From Ascarosepion bandense (Eukaryota > Mollusca > Cephalopoda > Sepiida > Sepiidae), in the NCBI GenBank assembly GCA_037127315.1, contig JBBBDQ010000420.1:2235001-2299000 (forward strand): a stretch of 64,000 nt of DNA, written 5' to 3'. Of the stretch, positions 1-10,133 are shown piece after piece (positions within the stretch are counted from its first letter, which is position 1; each line of letters opens with the position of its first letter). The notes under the pieces were generated by a model. It was given only the letters and a program-made list of their open reading frames with translations. It was not told the origin of the DNA and did not search any database. Made by a program: the position numbers and the translations under genes.

Positions 1-414
1 TTTTCTCTTGTAATAATTTCTGTTTATGTCTAATGCATTTGATAAAATGTTATGTAAAACAACTTTTTTTATTTTAATGGGTACATTTTTTAAAAATTTC
101 TTCAAGTTTCTTCAATATATTGTAAGCAACAATAGTAACAGTTATCTGACTTATATCTTCTAACTATTATGGATATTTCTTTCTGATAGTATTATAGTTT
201 TAGGTTTGGTTGATATTAAGATTCGAGATTTTTGAGTTTTCTTAAGTTTAGGTTTTTTAAACTAACGAAATTTTTACTTCTGTTTAAAAATATGTTTCAA
301 ACCAAAATCCTTATATTTACACTGATAAAGTCCATTGCGTTGAATAGCGTTGTTAAACAATATACTTGTTTTTCCTTTATTGATACTGACTTTTCCAGAT
401 ATATTTTATTTATA

Positions 415-420
<6 letters not shown>
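1..420. other. AT-rich DNA, no gene seen
   Basis: Strongly AT-rich with many T runs. Reading frames here only persist through low complexity, and nothing resembling a known repeat or exon was recognised. Confidence 0.6.
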
Positions 421-489
<69 letters not shown>

Positions 490-490
490 C
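421..490. repeat. (CA)n followed by (TA)n microsatellite
   Basis: About 25 CA units pass directly into about 10 TA units. Short frames across it encode only His-Thr and Ile-Tyr runs, so they are not genes. The next 320 bases are AT-rich and show nothing else. Confidence 0.97.
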
Positions 491-804
491 AAGAACAATT
501 TTGGGAGAAAGATATGTGACATGGTGGAAGAACGTTTTCAAGTGATGTTGTAGGACTTTATTTTTCAATTTTTTTTTTGTTTTGGGGTTATAATGTAACT
601 GATTTTAAGAATTTAAATAAAATTGACTATATATATATATCCAAATTCATTTAAAATAATGTTATTTAAAATCTAGATTTCCAGTATGTCTTGATCGTGC
701 GCATGCGTAGTCGCACTTACATAAACAAGTTCACACCGCTGAAGTCCTAAAGAATGAAATGCCTCTTACGGAATCTCTTTTTCCATTTTGACATGCATCT
801 CTCC

Positions 805-811
<7 letters not shown>

Positions 812-857
<46 letters not shown>
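812..857. repeat. (TA)n microsatellite
   Basis: About 23 TA units abut the 3' end of a minus-strand tRNA-derived SINE, so the tract may have grown from the SINE tail. Confidence 0.95.
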
Positions 858-860
<3 letters not shown>

Positions 861-1065
861 TCAGTTAAGTGCCATGCGTGATAAACGTTTACGCGATCAT
901 GTCTCGCATTTAGAATCCAGTCTGTCCTCTTATTTAACCCATAGCTGGATGGAAGAGAAGGATTAATTAAGGGTATTTGTGCGTAAGTGAATGCAACGGA
1001 TTCAACTGGAATTCGAACTCGGCTCTCCGATCTCTCATTCTTAGCCAATGCCCACTGTATTACAA
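858..1065 (-). mobile_element. tRNA-derived SINE (family A), internally deleted
   Basis: On the minus strand a tRNA-like head (box A region with GTGG, box B-like GAGTTCGAATTCC) is followed by the family body and the terminal segment ending in CACTTAACTGACTG. Compared with full copies (about 305 bp, for example 16950-17257) it has lost roughly 100 bp of the central body. Pol III transcribed and mobilised in trans by a LINE, by analogy with other tRNA SINEs. It has no coding capacity. Confidence 0.88.
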
Positions 1066-1069
1066 TATA

Positions 1070-2034
1070 TATATATTCACGTATTTTAGCAGAAAAGAGA
1101 ACACTATTTTGATAAAATAAGATACCTACATTTTCAACAAAATATTTACTTTCTTTACTCTAAATAAAAAATATATATATTTATCACATACAGATGAGTT
1201 AAGGAAAAAATCTAAAGTCAGCAATATTAATCAATGTGTATATCTATTAATATGCTTTACCCTTATTGCTATTCTTTCACTAAAACTTTCATTTGAAGAC
1301 AGCCTTGGTGTCAAATGACTATAATATTCCTTGTCAAATGGGTAAGATGCAAGTGTACCAGGTAGCGGATTCATTCTGTACGATGTAACAATCTTCCAGA
1401 CTCTGTGATAACACTTCGTCTGTTGTATCTCACAAAGGTGATATTTTTCCCCCATGGGACAGAGAACATGTGTCGATTTCCTAGCGATACACCTCGTCCG
1501 AAAGCAAAATTACCTCCGGGGTCGCTTTCTGAACACAGTTTCACCCTCGTACGATGGTTCTAGATGCCCCCAGCTTGATTTCGACAACACAACCCTTATT
1601 CCTCCTCCACTCAATCATAAGACTTTTTGGTTTTAGCTTCCCTATTTTTTGTTCGCACAGTTCAAGGCCCAAGAGCCACTTAATACAAGGGTTACTGAAT
1701 GAAGTTGTTGTAATGGAGGAGGAAGCAGAAAATATACTGCAAATTCAAAACAACGTCTAATCTATCCCTGTAAAGATTCATATGCATTTTGGCTTCTCTT
1801 AGATGACATTAGATAAAATAACGCCGGGCGATCATCTCTAGCTATATCACAACGTCGACAAACTTAGAGGTGACTACTTGATCTTGCTGATATGTGGTGC
1901 GTTTTGTCTAAATGTCTGTTAGTTTTTTTTGTTTTTTTTATGTTTAGAGATTTAGCTTCAGACAACAAAATAGAATAAAACTAAACGTTTGTCTATATAT
2001 TTTGATTTTACTTTTAACAATGTATACAATGTTT
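1070..2034. other. unassigned DNA, no gene seen
   Basis: Short frames of 60-75 codons exist on both strands but show no domain, no consistent codon pattern and no splice context. The stretch 1450-1760 is less AT-rich than its surroundings and could be an unrecognised old repeat. Confidence 0.5.
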
Positions 2035-2334
2035 TTAATCATTTCACCCGAAGCAAAGCGGTACCAACACGAGTGCGCAGGGGGTTACAGTCAGAGAAAA
2101 GACTTGGTCACAGGGGTATTGAGGAAAGGATAAAAGATAAACGGGATTCAAGAAAATAGAAGATGAAAACTGACCTTGCATTTAAGGTTTTCGAGATTGT
2201 ACATATCAGGGAAGCATGTGCGAGGAAAGAAACAATTGGAGTAGAAAATAAGGTTAAAGTTGACTATTTTAACGGTAAAAGGGTGGGGTCTAGATGTCAG
2301 TTTAGTAGTGCGCGGAGTACCAGGAAAAAGTGCG
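2035..2334 (-). mobile_element. CR1/Jockey-like LINE 3' end (family L-A), split by Merlin
   Basis: Reverse complement of the L-A 3' region: a tail with GTAACCCCCTGCGCACT then GCTTCGGGTGAAATGATT, preceded by decayed coding sequence for the C-terminal segment of the LINE protein. The same tail ends the copies at 11752, 34645 and 45130. The copy is strongly diverged. It is interrupted at 2334 by the DNA transposon at 2335-2764 and appears to resume briefly after 2772. Confidence 0.8.
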
Positions 2335-2764
2335 GGTGCTTACGTATTATCGGGAGGACCTTTAAAAAAACGACTCAAAAATTAAAGTAAATTATTTATT
2401 GAAACGGTTAAAACAATAAAATGGAATTACATTTGTAATTCCGGAGGCCAGAACGTCGCAATTGCTTCCAAAAGTGACTCAAAGACATCAGTACAGGCAA
2501 CATGCTTCCGCCACATGAATTCGGCCAAATACGACTCCAAATGGTGACGTGCAGTGCCACAGTGCTTCTTGTTTCGCCACTTTGTCGATCCCCATAGGCG
2601 TTCCACTGTCTGCGTATGAGCCCCGGTGTTCGAATCCACAAAGTTGTACTTGTGGTTGACGTTGAGGTGATGAAAGCCTGATTTTTCCAGTTCCTTGGTG
2701 TTATAAGCGGGGAAAAAAAAGAAAAAGTAAAAATCAAAGGTCCTCCCGATAATACGTAAGGACC
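2335..2764 (-). mobile_element. Merlin-like DNA transposon, internally deleted, with TSD
   Basis: Terminal inverted repeats of about 28 bp match almost perfectly; their shared core is CTTACGTATTATCGGGAGGA (right end read on the minus strand). Both ends start with GGT. An 8-bp direct repeat AAAGTGCG flanks them (2327-2334 and 2765-2772), which fits the 8-9 bp duplications and GG-start termini of the Merlin/IS1016 group. A 430-bp element is too short for a full transposase, so this is a deletion derivative that still holds the 3' end of the gene. Confidence 0.9.
2427..2645 (-). pseudogene. Merlin/ISXO2-like transposase, C-terminal remnant
   Basis: The minus-strand frame contains a VDSNTGAHTQTVERLWGS-like segment, then a KWRNKK stretch and an ESYLAEFMWRKH segment. 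These are the hallmark C-terminal features of the ISXO2/Merlin DDE transposase (GAHTQ region, then the Y-L-x-E-F-x-W-R motif). About 73 residues remain of the roughly 250-300 usual in the family, so the first catalytic residues are absent and the piece is not functional. The Met at 2639 is not the genuine start. Confidence 0.85.
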
Positions 2765-2884
2765 AAAGTGCGTTTCAGGAGTTGTCATAAAATTATTTAT
2801 AGAAAAGAGAGAGAGAGAAGCCGAGGAGAAAATGAGTAAAGTCGAGATGCCAGGTCAGGATCGATTACACTGCAAATCATTCGA

Positions 2885-3465
2885 AAAACTTTCTAGCTGT
2901 TTCAGTGTTCTCGACAGGCTCCAAAGGAGAATATGTAATGTAACTGGTCCCGACCTGGCAGCTCGACTCCAGCCACTTTCTCACAGGCGGATGCGGTTAC
3001 TCTCTATCTCTACTACAAATATTTTCATGGCTTCTGCCTCGACGAACTTAGGTCACTGGTGCCCACTCCACAAGAATTTACTCGTGCAACCAGACTGGCA
3101 ACAAGCTCTCACACTTTTACAGTTAAATCAACTAAATGTAGTCGACAATTCTACTCCATCAACTTCTTTTCTCGCACTTCCCGCCCGTGGAACTCACTTC
3201 CGTATACTTTCTTTCCTGACGGCTACAACCTTCAGTAATTTAAATGCAATGTCAATTCCCATTTTTTATTTACTTAACTCCAGTATTTTTTTATATCACC
3301 CCGTGTATCTTGTTCTTTTCATTTCTCTCTACCTTCGCAACTGTGTTTCCATCCTTTTCTTGCCCTTTCTCTGTCACTCCCTGTAATATTCGTCTTTCTC
3401 TTCACTCTCCTCCTGTCTAAATTTTACTCTCTTATATAGCCCCCTGCACATCAGTGGTTTTAATA
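2885..3465 (+). mobile_element. LINE L-A 3' fragment
   Basis: Plus-strand 3' end of the CR1/Jockey-like LINE. The broken frame encodes the family's C-terminal hallmark segments (QRRICNVTGPDLAARLQPLS, then YKYFHGF-like, then a basic region ending in an SRTSRLWNSLP-like motif) through several frameshifts. It ends with the non-coding segment containing TAGCCCCCTGCACATCAGTGG. Non-functional; the reverse transcriptase domain is missing. Confidence 0.85.
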
Positions 3466-4260
3466 TCATTCTGTTCTATTACCATCTTTTTATTCTAACT
3501 GGACTCTTACCCACTCTTTTTTTTTTTTCGTTGTTTTTTTCAGCGTCCCGTGGGTCTTTCTACTATCCCCAGGGAAGCTGTAGCGCCCATTTTGCGAATC
3601 GAGGCTGAACCTTCGGTTGCTACAACGCATGAACGGGACTTAAAACCTACAGCATCCCGTGCTTGCGTTTTGCTCACTGCAAGCTGAGTTAGCTGATTAG
3701 TCCCAGTAGCGATATTTAAGAATTAAAAGCTCATTCCTATTAGCAAATATCGAATCGAGGTGTCGAATCTGAGATTGTGTTGCTGATAGAGAAAGGTCGA
3801 ATGCAGAAGAAGGGGGAAATTTACGCAGCGACGATTTTCGTAACGACGATAAAAATATAAAGTCAGGTTTATCGCATTAATAAAATTTGAAAGTACCACA
3901 TTTTCAAAAAGGATAAAAAGAAAGAAAACTTCAGAGGATTTGGATTTTTAACATTTGGGAATATAATTATTTTTTTGCGTAAGCGATTCAGTGACTGGAT
4001 TTAAACAATAAACAGAAAAGTTATTAAAAACAACTCACTATTTAAAGTCATTTTTTAAAACTATATTTGGTAGGGAGACTACAAGTAAAAATGATAACAC
4101 GTAAACACAGTCCATCATTTTCTCACTTAGGAGGTCTTTCAAAAGATAGATATAAATTTAAAATATATATGTATTTTTAAATCTTCAAAAATTTCAAAGT
4201 AGATTACCATGACCAGTGAATTAATATATAGACAGCTAGACTTGATTCGTATGTCTCAAA
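3466..4260. other. no gene recognised
   Basis: AT-rich apart from a GC-richer island at about 3545-3720 that has no frame longer than about 40 codons. Nothing recognised. Confidence 0.5.
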
Positions 4261-4261
4261 T

Positions 4262-4400
4262 ATTTAATTGAGGCACCCCGACGTGGTGTAAGGATTAACA
4301 ATCTTGACTAGCTAGAACCTATTTACAATTGAGTAGCGATTTTGATCCTCACTGAGTAACCCGTACTTTCGGCCTCGTGCCACATCTAAGCGGTGTTCAG
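4262..4400 (+). mobile_element. SINE-like repeat (family C)
   Basis: The segment with ACAATTGAGTAGCGATTTTG, then a GATCCTCACTGAGTA stretch and CTTTCGGCCTCGTGCC recurs at 5050-5160 and, partly, at 14035-14110. The left part (GTGGTGTAAGGATTAAC) resembles a degenerate tRNA box A and GATCCTCACT could be a box B remnant, so a tRNA-derived SINE is likely but not proven. Confidence 0.55.
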
Positions 4401-4457
4401 AAAATCATCTATGGACACATCAACGAAATGTAATGGTTAACAAACTTGTCTTTTTTT

Positions 4458-5047
4458 TTTAATCATTTCACATCAAGCAAGGCATTTTTACTGCCACTGG
4501 TGCGCAGGAAGTTACATAGGAGAAAAGTGAGGAGAAAGAGGGACAGGTTATAGGGAGTGTCAGGAAGAGGGTAATAGAAGGATAAGAATACTAGTGTGAT
4601 GAGAGTGGATTGTACGGACAAAAGAGCATGGGAGAAAGGATGCGTGTCAGTGAGATAGGAGATGACTATTGACCTTACATTTAAATTTTTGAAGATTGTA
4701 TCTGTCGGGGAAGCAAATATACGGAAATGAATTCCACAGGCGGGAAGTGCGAGAAAAGAAGCTGTTGAGTATAAGTTGCGGTTACATTTTATTGGTTTGA
4801 CTGTAAAAGTGTGGGACCTAATTGCTAGTCAAGTAGCTCGAGTAAATTCATGCAGAGGAGGCACCAGTGAGCAGAAGTCGTGAAATTATTTGAAGAAGGA
4901 ACACAGGGAAGCCACATTACGCCGGTGAGAATGTGACTGCATCTGAGCTGCAAAGTCGGGATCGATCACATTACAGATCCTCCGTTGGATTTTGTCAAAA
5001 ACCACGAGGTGAATAGCAGGGGCACCCGACCAGATGTGGCAGCAGCC
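4458..5047 (-). mobile_element. LINE L-A 3' fragment, minus strand
   Basis: Reverse-orientation copy of the L-A 3' end. From the right it begins within the C-terminal coding part (complement of a CDRSRLCSSDAVTF-like segment), runs through the LWNSF-like region, and ends at 4458 in the complement of the tail (GGTGAAATGATT). Frames are broken by indels. It was probably truncated at the 5' end on insertion, as is usual for LINEs. Confidence 0.82.
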
Positions 5048-5049
5048 TA

Positions 5050-5160
5050 GAATTATTACAATTGAGTACTAAGTTCAATTCTCACTGGGTGCGCCATACT
5101 TTCGGCCTTGTGCCTTGTCTTAGAAAATCACCATCAAGACTAGTTCAAGCGGATGGACAT
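5050..5160 (+). mobile_element. SINE-like repeat fragment (family C)
   Basis: Second copy of the repeat at 4262-4400: ACAATTGAGTA, then CAATTCTCACTGGGT and ACTTTCGGCCTTGTGCC. It directly abuts the LINE fragment at 5047. Confidence 0.55.
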
Positions 5161-5925
5161 AGTTATTCTTGAACTCCCTACATTAGTAACTTTTGCAAAA
5201 GTATCTTGCCAGTTATACTGAGGTGTCTGATATGTTTACGAAGTTTTAGTTAATCTGTCACAAGGTTATATATGTTTGAGCAGGAAATTAAGGTTGAAGT
5301 GAATGTTGACACTAATTTGGAAACTTGAAACAAAAATGTTGTGGTCATTTACCTAACAGATTTAAGTTGTAAAGTTTCATTAAAAAATGTCCAGTAAATT
5401 TTTCATTAGTTAACTGAATACTTAGCAATTTATTAATATCCCGGTCTTTACTTTCCTAAGGCTCTTCAAAACAATAAAATTGATTTTAATCCCCGGACGG
5501 TGGGCTGTCAGAAAAGGCGCTAACCACAGAATCATGTAGGAAGACAATTTTCTGCTTGTGGTTTAATTTGAATAGTTAATTTATTGCACGGTGTCAAGAA
5601 AGAGAAGTGGAGACGTATTTCGTACGCCACAAACGAAACTTATTTCGCCAGAATTAAAATGAAGACATGAGAAAAGTTGACATCTTCTTGGTGTCATTTA
5701 CTGCTTTGTGGTTGTTGTGACTGCTGCAGACTCTCAACCATCGTCAGAATGGTTTTCTTCTCTTCCCTCGCATTTTACTCATTATTTATGAATTATAGAT
5801 CGTTTTTAGTACCTTTCTTTTTTCGTTGGGAGGCTTTCAAAAATTAATACGCCGCCTCCTATTCTTCGTTTAATACTGAAGTGGCGATTTGGAAGTGTTA
5901 ACGAAGAAATGAACGAAGTAATAAA
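5161..5925. other. no gene seen
   Basis: AT-rich sequence without recognised repeats or plausible exons. Confidence 0.5.
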
Positions 5926-5929
5926 AGGC

Positions 5930-6640
5930 GAGATTGTTGAATAAAACAGGAAAGAAAAAAATGGAAAAACGAAAGAAGACGGGATAAAAAGAGAAATAAA
6001 AGACGGTCAGATATACAGAAAGACAGTAGGAAAAAAATAAAAGTAAAAGAAAGTATAAAGAAAAGATGGAAGGAGAAAGGAATAAGAAAGAAAGATGGAT
6101 AAAAAAGGAGAAGGACAAAAAGTCAGAATAACAATGAGCAGATAAAAGAAAGCAAAAAAGAAAAGAAAAAATGTAAGAAAATATAAGAAAAAAAGGAAAA
6201 ATTGTGCAGATTAAAAAAAAAAAAACGTAAGACGAAGAAAATAACAAACAAATCACAAACCAAAAGAAATGAAATACAAAAAAAAAAAATGAAAAAGAAC
6301 TTATAAAATGAAAAATAAAAGAACGACAAAGAAAAACAGGAAGAAAAAAGAAAGGAAGAAAGATAAGCAAAAGGCGGGAAAAATGAGATAGACTGCACGA
6401 TAAAAAAAGAAAATAAAAATAAAAAGTTTAGCCGGACAAAAAATAAGAAATAAATAGAGGGAAAATTCAAAAGAAAGAAAGAAAAAAAGACAGAAAGGCG
6501 GAAACGAAATAAGAAAAATGAAAACACCCCCCCCCCGCAAAAAAATGCTTAAATTCGAAAACATAAACAAATAATGGCGATGAGGGAAAGAAGTGACAAA
6601 AAATGAATACAGAGAGAAAAAAAATTCAAGAGTCAAGTAG
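5930..6640. repeat. purine-rich low-complexity block
   Basis: About 700 bp in which one strand is almost all A and G, in irregular GAAA/GGAAA/AAAGAAG words plus a C9 run near 6525-6534. The long minus-strand frames across it translate to Phe/Leu/Ser-rich runs and are artefacts of TTTCTT composition. Confidence 0.9.
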
Positions 6641-6649
6641 ACATTGAGT

Positions 6650-7090
6650 GAACGTATTTTAATTGATAGTTGGCCAGAGACAAATACGCTTCAAGACAGA
6701 AAGATGTAACAAAAACAAAGTACAAATTAATATCATACTTTCTTAATAACATTATACATGAAGTAGGAACTGGGAATAAACAGACAACTTTATGCCGGGA
6801 GCAAAGAAATCAACGTAGCTTTTGTAACTAAATTGTCTTTCCATTTTTGTTTCAACTCCTCGCAAGTCTTTGAAACTCATTGATTCTTGATCAAGATTCG
6901 GAATTTGACACTACCTCTTTCTTTTCCCACGACCATTGTCGCGTAATCTCGTTAATTCTCGTTTATACCTACACTAGCACATTATTTGCTTCTATTCAAA
7001 TCGTTTGTATTTTCTTTCTCTCAAACAGTTCTATCTTGACTGCATTATATTCATCTCTCTCAAACTTTTTGTCTTACCTGTTTTCTCTTT
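6650..7090. other. no gene seen
   Basis: AT-rich spacer grading into pyrimidine-rich DNA; no recognised element. Confidence 0.5.
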
Positions 7091-7102
7091 ATCGTTTCCC
7101 TT

Positions 7103-7105
<3 letters not shown>

Positions 7106-7144
<39 letters not shown>

Positions 7145-7219
7145 AAACTTTTCTGTTTTCCTGTTTTATTTATCTCTCTCTTTCTTTCTAAAATAATATC
7201 TTTCCTGTTTTTTATTAAT

Positions 7220-7264
<45 letters not shown>

Positions 7265-7285
7265 CTCTCTCTCTCTTTCTTCCTT
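7106..7285. repeat. (CT)n microsatellite blocks
   Basis: Two (CT)n runs (about 7106-7140 and 7225-7257) separated by TTTCCTGTTTT-rich spacer. The spacer plus run recurs several times up to 7830, a mixed minisatellite. Confidence 0.92.
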
Positions 7286-7439
7286 TCTTTCTAATATAAC
7301 CTGCATTTGCTGTTTTTGAAAATTGGAGTAGATAGTCTAAACTATCGCCCGGTTCACACTCCACCCACGTCTATTGAACAGGTGTAGAGGCTCATCCCTT
7401 GTTCCCTGTTTAGGATGTGGTTTCCGGCTTTCTCTCTTT

Positions 7440-7525
7440 CAATCTATTCACTCTTACGTATCAGCCTGCACACCAGTGGCCTTACCGCCTTGCTTGGGGT
7501 GATGTGATTAAAAAAAAATGTTAAA
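7440..7525 (+). mobile_element. LINE L-A terminal tail only
   Basis: Contains GCCTGCACACCAGTGGCC, then GCCTTGCTTGGGGTGATG and ATTAAAAAAAA: the extreme 3' end of L-A. It lies between (CT)n blocks and is a severely 5'-truncated insertion. Confidence 0.75.
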
Positions 7526-7554
7526 CTGTTATTTTTCCTGATTTTTTTATTCAA

Positions 7555-7643
7555 CTTTTCTTTCTCTGTCTCTCTTTCTCAGTTTGTAATACATTTCCTG
7601 TTCGTATTCATCATTTCTCTCTCTCTCTCTCTCTTTCTCTCTG

Positions 7644-7675
<32 letters not shown>

Positions 7676-7830
7676 GTTCTAACATATTTTTCTCGTTGCT
7701 GTTTTCTATTCATGTTTTCTCTCTCTCTCTCTCGCTCACTCTCTCTCCCTTTCCAACTGTTCTGTCTTTCTTGCTTTGCTTCTCTCTTACTCTTTGTATC
7801 TCTCTCTTTCTCTGTCCCTTTCTTCAACTG
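7555..7830. repeat. (CT)n / (CTGT)n low-complexity block
   Basis: Pyrimidine-rich array of CT and CTGTCT runs interrupted by conserved TTTTCTCGTTGCTGTTTTC-like spacers. Confidence 0.9.
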
Positions 7831-8050
7831 TCGTTATTTCGAACGGCTTTATTAATCCTTTGTTATTAAATATTTCTTCTCATTTTCAGTCATTTTTTAA
7901 AATTTACTATACATTTTTTATTTGTACATTTACTAATCTTGTCAAAAGAACAGTCAAATTGATCCCGAAATTGCAGGTGCTGTTCTCCAAAAGCTAGATA
8001 ACGTATTAAGAAACAGGAGAAAGAAAGCGTTAAAAACAATATTAGTGCTG

Positions 8051-8096
<46 letters not shown>

Positions 8097-8206
8097 TTTT
8101 TGGTCATAATTAAATTAAACCAGTACTCAGTTCTATTAAACCAGTTCTCAGTTCTATTAAAAAGTGAACAATAAATTTATATTGTAGAAGTTTTGAATAT
8201 TTTCAG

Positions 8207-8252
8207 CCTATGTTTCAACCTTTCGGTAACTTCGGGCGATTTATAATAACTG
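8207..8252 (-). ncRNA. decayed hammerhead-like motif
   Basis: Minus strand: the stem-I side AGTTATTA and AATCGC are followed by CCGAAGT (expected CUGANGA), a small stem ACC-GAAA-GGT, then TGAAAC. Core positions are mutated, so it is presumably inactive. It is recognised by alignment to the better copy at 12166-12226. Confidence 0.5.
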
Positions 8253-8511
8253 GTTTTCCAACGTTTTTCAAACGTAATTTACAAACGCGCAACTGGAATT
8301 TTCAACGAAAATTTGCAAAAATTAGGGAGGAGATACTTAATGACCTTAAAACACTTTTATCCAAATTTACATGAACCTAATATGTATCTATAGGTGTGAT
8401 TACATTTGCACATTACTTCTGATCTTTCATTCAGTATTTTTGTTTTTTTTTGTTTTGGAACAACATAATTGCTAACTTTTAAAAGTTGTACGTTTCAAAA
8501 TCGTTGGAAAA

Positions 8512-8572
8512 TCAGTTCTTATGAATCGCCTGAAGATCACGAAATTTTAAAATCTATGTTGCAAAATAACTC
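8512..8572 (+). ncRNA. decayed hammerhead-like motif
   Basis: Plus strand: CAGTTCTTATGAATCGC leads into an intact CTGAAGA (8530-8536). The GAAAC position is degraded (AAAATC), followed by TATGTTGC and an ATAACTC side that can pair back to the first strand. Inverted relative to the motif at 8207-8252. Confidence 0.5.
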
Positions 8573-8578
8573 ATTTCC

Positions 8579-8629
<51 letters not shown>

Positions 8630-8689
8630 TATCTGTAATATAATATTACCTGTAATATAAGTATTCTTACATATCAATGTATGCTAGAC

Positions 8690-9062
8690 AATTTCACAAC
8701 AGATGAAGAGAAGACTGGAGACAAAAGAGATATTCTACAGAAGAATACTGAGAATACCATGAACGGAACATGTGAGAAACGAGGAAGTTTTACGGAAAAT
8801 GAAAATGAAAAGGAAAACTGTGCTTAGATTTTAAAAAAAAACTGATATTTTTTATTGAGGAAAAGGCCTTGGAATATTTTTCAATCACAGGATGTGTACA
8901 AAGAAGGAGGACAGAATGAATCCTTATCCTAATTTGCTTGACTATATTGATAGCAAAAAAAAAGAGAATTTGGGAAGAAAAAGATAGAACAAATATTGCT
9001 AAGAACTACAAAGGATAGGAAGCTGTGGTGTGCCATGTTTGTCCACTTCCTGAAGGTGTGTA
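8690..9062 (+). mobile_element. RTE-like LINE 3' fragment (family L-B)
   Basis: Decayed plus-strand copy of the L-B C-terminal coding region. It retains the ATATTCTACAGAAGAATACT-type segment (protein sense: MxFYRRMLRI-like, then WTEHVxNEEVL-like) and a later part matching the region just before the L-B 3' end. Many indels; non-functional. Confidence 0.7.
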
Positions 9063-9924
9063 TAACGTAAAAAAAACAAAATTCTCAATATTACGAAGAA
9101 CAGGTTTTATGAATATGAAGACCTGGCTTACACAAAAAAGAAATTAGCATTCAATATCCGGGTGTTCACCTAGATTTTGAAAGCAGAACTTTAACTCAAC
9201 TGAGAAATGGGTAAGTATCTCGACGCTGAGCGACGTTACGAGATAGTATTTAAGTAGTTTGCTTTCCTGCAGCAACAAGACAAATGTCTGAAATGTATGT
9301 TTAAGAGACTGTGTAGCACCAATAACATAAAACGAATAAAAAACTAACAGAATTTAACCATTTAATTTTGTTTCAATTTTCCTGGAGTATTTACTATAAT
9401 TTATATGTTATAGTTCTCTGTTATCAACAGTCTTTCAGTTTCGTTTAACAGCGGTCGGCAAAGGAAACAATTCATGAGTTGTGTCTGTAAAGGCAAGTGA
9501 AGTGACTCACAAGCAATTTTATATATATTCGACTGTACCCCTGCCGTAAAAAATTACATATATATATTACAGAAGATTAATAAGCTGTTTCCACATAGGA
9601 TATCCTCCACTGAGCGTAACAAGAGGGGATCCTCCCTATGAAATAAAGATTGTTGTTTGTTTATTTGTATATGTATATGTGTGCGTGTTTGTGTATGTGA
9701 GTGTGTGCATTATTTGCCTCCTGTCATGCTCATCAAGAGAGAGAAAATTTGCGAAGCAGCATCAGCTCAGTTCATTAGAGAAATAAGGCAGCGTCGGTTC
9801 AGTACATTCTCTTTACTGCCAGTTATTAAACTTTACGACCGGTTATGAAAGTTCTTGCCGTGTGTTTGCTTTTTAATGGTGCTTTTTTTAATTTTTACTG
9901 TAACTATGAGTTGAGTAGTGAAGA
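9063..9924. other. no gene seen
   Basis: AT-rich. A purine-pyrimidine GT-rich stretch lies near 9655-9715. No recognisable element. Confidence 0.5.
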
Positions 9925-9948
9925 ATATATATATATATATATATATAT

Positions 9949-10062
9949 ACTCAGAAATTATAACATAAATATGTTATAATATCACTACAAATATAGCTAT
10001 TTTGTTTCGACATTACTTGTGTCTTAACGCTTCAAGTTGAAGAGTTTTAAAAGGTTAAAAAC
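9949..10062 (+). repeat. left arm of inverted repeat around a LINE
   Basis: Shares CAGAAATTATAACATAAATA, then ATATCACTA, TAGCTATTTT and GAAGAGTTTTAAAAGGTTAA with the reverse complement of 11893-12018, with a short indel. Preceded by (TA)n at 9925-9948. Confidence 0.85.
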
Positions 10063-10133
10063 AAGTCAAATTTGTTAAACTTAGAATTTGAAATTCGCAA
10101 TAAAAATAAAGTGAATCTAATAGTCGATTAATA

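Larger units (their letters stand above)
8044..8628. mobile_element. inverted-arm element with two hammerhead-like motifs, bounded by (TA)n
   Basis: (AT)n tracts lie at both ends (8056-8092 and 8583-8628). Inside, about 75-bp arms at 8207-8275 and 8500-8575 are inverted copies of each other. The left arm continues into about 110 bp (TCTACAATATAAATTTATTG, then a GACCAAAAAC-like end) that recurs in the plus orientation at 12341-12433, also ending near a (TA)n tract. So this is a mirrored copy of the structure at 12128-12522. The family is unknown; hammerhead content suggests a Penelope-like terminal repeat or a retrozyme-like element. Confidence 0.6.

Noticed and set aside
2832..3386. 184-codon open frame as a host gene
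   Set aside because: It starts in purine-rich DNA and runs out of frame across the LINE L-A tail; only short blocks match the LINE protein, in shifting frames.
5870..6636. Minus-strand frames of 111-166 codons resembling multi-pass membrane proteins
   Set aside because: Explained entirely by a TTTCTT-rich low-complexity strand.
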